9,779 nt of DNA from Burkholderiales bacterium (GTDB taxonomy: Bacteria; Pseudomonadota; Gammaproteobacteria; Burkholderiales; Burkholderiaceae_C): the NCBI GenBank assembly GCA_005789685.1, contig SXXD01000056.1:1-9779 (forward strand), read 5' to 3'. A model generated the notes under the pieces. That model had not been told where the DNA came from, did no database searches, and was given only the letters and a program-made list of their open reading frames with translations. A program made the position numbers and the translations under genes. The first letter of the stretch is position 1. The number at the start of each line of letters is the position of its first letter. Below, piece by piece: positions 8,305-9,779 of this stretch.

Positions 8305-8850
8305 CTAGAACCCACCATGTTGCAAACCTGCCAGCAACATGCTGGCAATTTGCAAGATCACCAGCAACACCAAGGGCGACAAGTCAATGCCGCCTGGCTG
8401 AGGCAAAGCATTTCGAATAGGTGCCAACCAAGGCTCTACCAATCGAGACAAAAGCATCATGCTGCCGCTATTGGGCTGCACCCAAGACAAGACGGCATAC
8501 AGCAAAATAATGACGCTAAGGCCAGATACCAGCCAGTGCAAGACGCCGAACAGACTGGCCACCAAAATACCCAGAAAAGCCGCTTGTGTGCCTGTGAGCA
8601 CCCACATGGCAGTCACATGGCTCAATTTCATCAACCATGCTGCGACCAGACTGGCCGTATCCAAGCGCCCAATGGCTGGCAAAAAGCGCCTGAGCGGCAT
8701 CACCATCCAGTCAGTGACAGCAAAGACAAAGCGCCCAATGGGGTTCTGAAAAGGAAGACGCTGCCATTGCATCACCAACCGCATGAGGCAGGCGCCGCCC
8801 ACCAAACCGGTGGCAACATCCAAGATCAAATTGACAATTTGTAGAAACAC
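8305..8850 (-). CDS. YggT family integral membrane protein
   Basis: A 181-residue, very hydrophobic protein with two copies of the YGGT motif. Copy one is at about 36-58 (NPIGRFVFAVTDW then MPLRRFLP) and copy two at about 135-161 (SRLVEPWLAPIRNALP then GIDLSPLV). Each copy is preceded by a hydrophobic helix, with further helices around 67-130 and at the C-terminus (about 157-175), so roughly four to five membrane passes in the inner membrane. The family's role is not firmly settled; members have been linked to osmotic tolerance, cell division or plastid/cytochrome assembly. The start chosen is GTG 8850, because an excellent GGAGG (8857-8861 on the minus strand) lies 6 nt before it. A TTG at 8871 in the same frame would add seven polar residues and lacks such a site. 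It is convergent with accD and divergent from lysS. Confidence 0.88.
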   Translation of the reverse strand: MFLQIVNLILDVATGLVGGACLMRLVMQWQRLPFQNPIGRFVFAVTDWMVMPLRRFLPAIGRLDTASLVAAWLMKLSHVTAMWVLTGTQAAFLGILVASLFGVLHWLVSGLSVIILLYAVLSWVQPNSGSMMLLSRLVEPWLAPIRNALPQPGGIDLSPLVLLVILQIASMLLAGLQHGGF

Positions 8851-8856
8851 AGAAGT

Positions 8857-8861
8857 CCTCC
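8857..8861 (-). promoter_or_regulatory. Ribosome binding site deciding the yggT-like start
   Basis: On the minus strand this reads GGAGG (within GGAGGACT), 6 nt before GTG 8850. It is the strongest Shine-Dalgarno in the window and argues for GTG 8850 as the initiator over TTG 8871. Confidence 0.7.
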
Positions 8862-8871
8862 GAGTCCTCAA

Positions 8872-8901
8872 ATGATAGCTTGAGCCTGAAGCAATCGTAA
8901 A
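8872..8901 (-). promoter_or_regulatory. Candidate promoter of the yggT-like gene
   Basis: On the minus strand TTTACG (8901-8896, four of six -35 matches) and TATCAT (8877-8872, five of six -10 matches) are separated by 18 nt. Transcription would begin near 8865, leaving a short leader that contains the GGAGG site. This is by motif only. Confidence 0.35.
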
Positions 8902-8913
8902 ATAACGTGTTCC

Positions 8914-8928
8914 CGCTGAATTTCAGCG
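8914..8928. promoter_or_regulatory. 15-bp palindrome in the yggT-lysS divergent region
   Basis: CGCTGAA (8914-8920) and TTCAGCG (8922-8928) are exact inverted repeats around a single T. It lies 41 nt before the lysS start and just after a -10-like TAAAAT (8898-8903) that has no good -35 partner. The form is that of a dyad operator, but the stem could also act as an RNA hairpin in the lysS leader. No regulator can be named from the sequence. Confidence 0.3.
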
Positions 8929-8969
8929 TATGAAAGGCCTTTTTGGCCCACACTTTAGAAGCGCTCCTC

Positions 8970-9779
8970 ATGTCAGACACGCCAGCAGAAAATCAAACCG
9001 CACCCATCGTTGACGAGAACCAGCTGATTGCCGAACGCAGAAGCAAGCTCAAGGCCATGCGAGAAGCTCAAAAAGAGGGTAAGGGCGTTGCGTTTCCCAA
9101 TGACTTCAAACCCGAAGATCGTGCCGCAGGTCTGACCCATGCCCATGGTGAGAAGGCGCCTGAAACTTTAAAAGGCGAAGGCATTGCGCCAACCACAGCC
9201 AAAATTGCAGGCCGCATGATGCTCAAGCGTGTGATGGGCAAGGCCAGCTTTGCCACCTTGCAAGATGCAACCGGTCGCTTCCAAATTTACGTCACACGCG
9301 ACGACATTGGCGAAGAAGCCTACAACGATTTCAAGCATTGGGACCTGGGCGACATTGTGGCGGCCGAAGGCTATTTGTTCAAAACCAAAATGGGCGAATT
9401 GTCACTGCACGCTACCAGCGTGCGCATGCTGACCAAGAGCCTGCGCCCCATGCCAGACAAGTTTCATGGCGTGGCGGACCAAGAAATCAAGTACCGACAG
9501 CGCTATGTTGATTTGATGATGGACGAAGAGGCGCGCAAACGTTTCACGGCCCGCAGCAAAGCCGTCAGCGGTCTTCGCGATTTCATGGTCAAACACGACT
9601 TCTTAGAAGTTGAAACACCCATGTTGCACCCTATTCCTGGCGGTGCCAACGCCCGCCCCTTTGTCACGCACCACAATGCGCTTGATCAAGAAATGTACTT
9701 GCGCATTGCCCCTGAGTTGTACTTGAAACGCTTGTTGGTAGGGGGGTTTGAAAGGGTCTTCGAAATCAACCGCAACTTC
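8970..9779 (+). CDS. lysS: Lysyl-tRNA synthetase LysS, class II (N-terminal 270 residues; runs off the edge)
   Basis: LysRS attaches lysine to tRNA-Lys via lysyl-adenylate. The window holds the first 270 codons, uninterrupted; the complete protein is usually about 500 residues. Seen in order: a charged N-terminal helix ([18 protein letters not shown]); an OB-fold anticodon-binding domain from about 80 to 155 ([20 protein letters not shown], then FQIYV); a linker with [10 protein letters not shown]; class II motif 1 around FLEVETPML (211-219), with invariant Pro217, followed by GGANARPF; and [24 protein letters not shown], which stops inside motif 2 just before the expected RNE. The catalytic half and motif 3 lie outside. 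The ATG at 8970 gives a family-like N-terminus; its Shine-Dalgarno is weak. It is divergent from the YggT-family gene, with 119 nt between. Confidence 0.96.
   Translation, partial: MSDTPAENQTAPIVDENQLIAERRSKLKAMREAQKEGKGVAFPNDFKPEDRAAGLTHAHGEKAPETLKGEGIAPTTAKIAGRMMLKRVMGKASFATLQDATGRFQIYVTRDDIGEEAYNDFKHWDLGDIVAAEGYLFKTKMGELSLHATSVRMLTKSLRPMPDKFHGVADQEIKYRQRYVDLMMDEEARKRFTARSKAVSGLRDFMVKHDFLEVETPMLHPIPGGANARPFVTHHNALDQEMYLRIAPELYLKRLLVGGFERVFEINRNF

Noticed and set aside
8218..8844. A 208-codon plus-strand open frame opposite the YggT-family gene
   Set aside because: The translation is rich in Gln, His, Lys and Pro, as expected from the reverse of a hydrophobic membrane gene. The minus strand carries clear YGGT motifs and a strong ribosome site.
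8851..8969. A lysine riboswitch or T-box ahead of lysS
   Set aside because: The 119-nt region is too short and lacks the multi-helix architecture and conserved T-box sequence. Only the small dyad is seen.

Overview
The window looks like an ordinary chromosomal core region of a betaproteobacterium, most likely order Burkholderiales and close to the Comamonadaceae (Limnohabitans/Rhodoferax-like). This rests on the gene order leuB-asd-fimV-truA-trpF-trpB-trpA-accD, which is characteristic of that order, on protein sequences that read as typical of the group, and on a moderate G+C content. The assignment is by recognition, without a database search. I see no mobile element, CRISPR array, tRNA, rRNA or defence module.

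Layout: positions 54-8270 hold eight co-directional plus-strand genes with very small gaps (71 nt at most) or start/stop overlaps. They are leuB (leucine synthesis), asd (aspartate-semialdehyde dehydrogenase, for lysine, threonine, methionine and diaminopimelate), a short FimV-like protein (cell-pole/type IV pilus assembly), truA (tRNA pseudouridine synthase), trpF, trpB and trpA (late tryptophan synthesis) and accD (acetyl-CoA carboxylase carboxyltransferase beta). Overlaps at fimV/truA (GTGA), truA/trpF (ATGA) and trpB/trpA (ATGA) suggest translational coupling. The block probably works as one long, possibly internally promoted, transcription unit. A perfect hairpin follows accD. Next comes a convergent minus-strand YggT-family membrane protein gene (8305-8850). 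A 119-nt divergent intergenic region separates it from lysS (lysyl-tRNA synthetase, class II), which starts at 8970 and runs off the right edge.

How they work together: TrpF makes CdRP, which TrpC (not in the window) turns into indole-3-glycerol phosphate for the TrpA/TrpB tunnel complex. LeuB and Asd serve other amino-acid branches, TruA and LysRS serve translation, and AccD commits acetyl-CoA to fatty acid synthesis. The unit groups growth-linked housekeeping functions and is not a single pathway.

The part most worth a second look is the FimV-like gene. It is visibly more A/T-rich than its neighbours, lacks the long acidic and TPR-containing C-terminal half usual for FimV, and stops inside the truA start codon. 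I found no convincing undescribed system. The other findings are small regulatory candidates: hairpins, a 15-bp palindrome ahead of lysS, and start-site questions.
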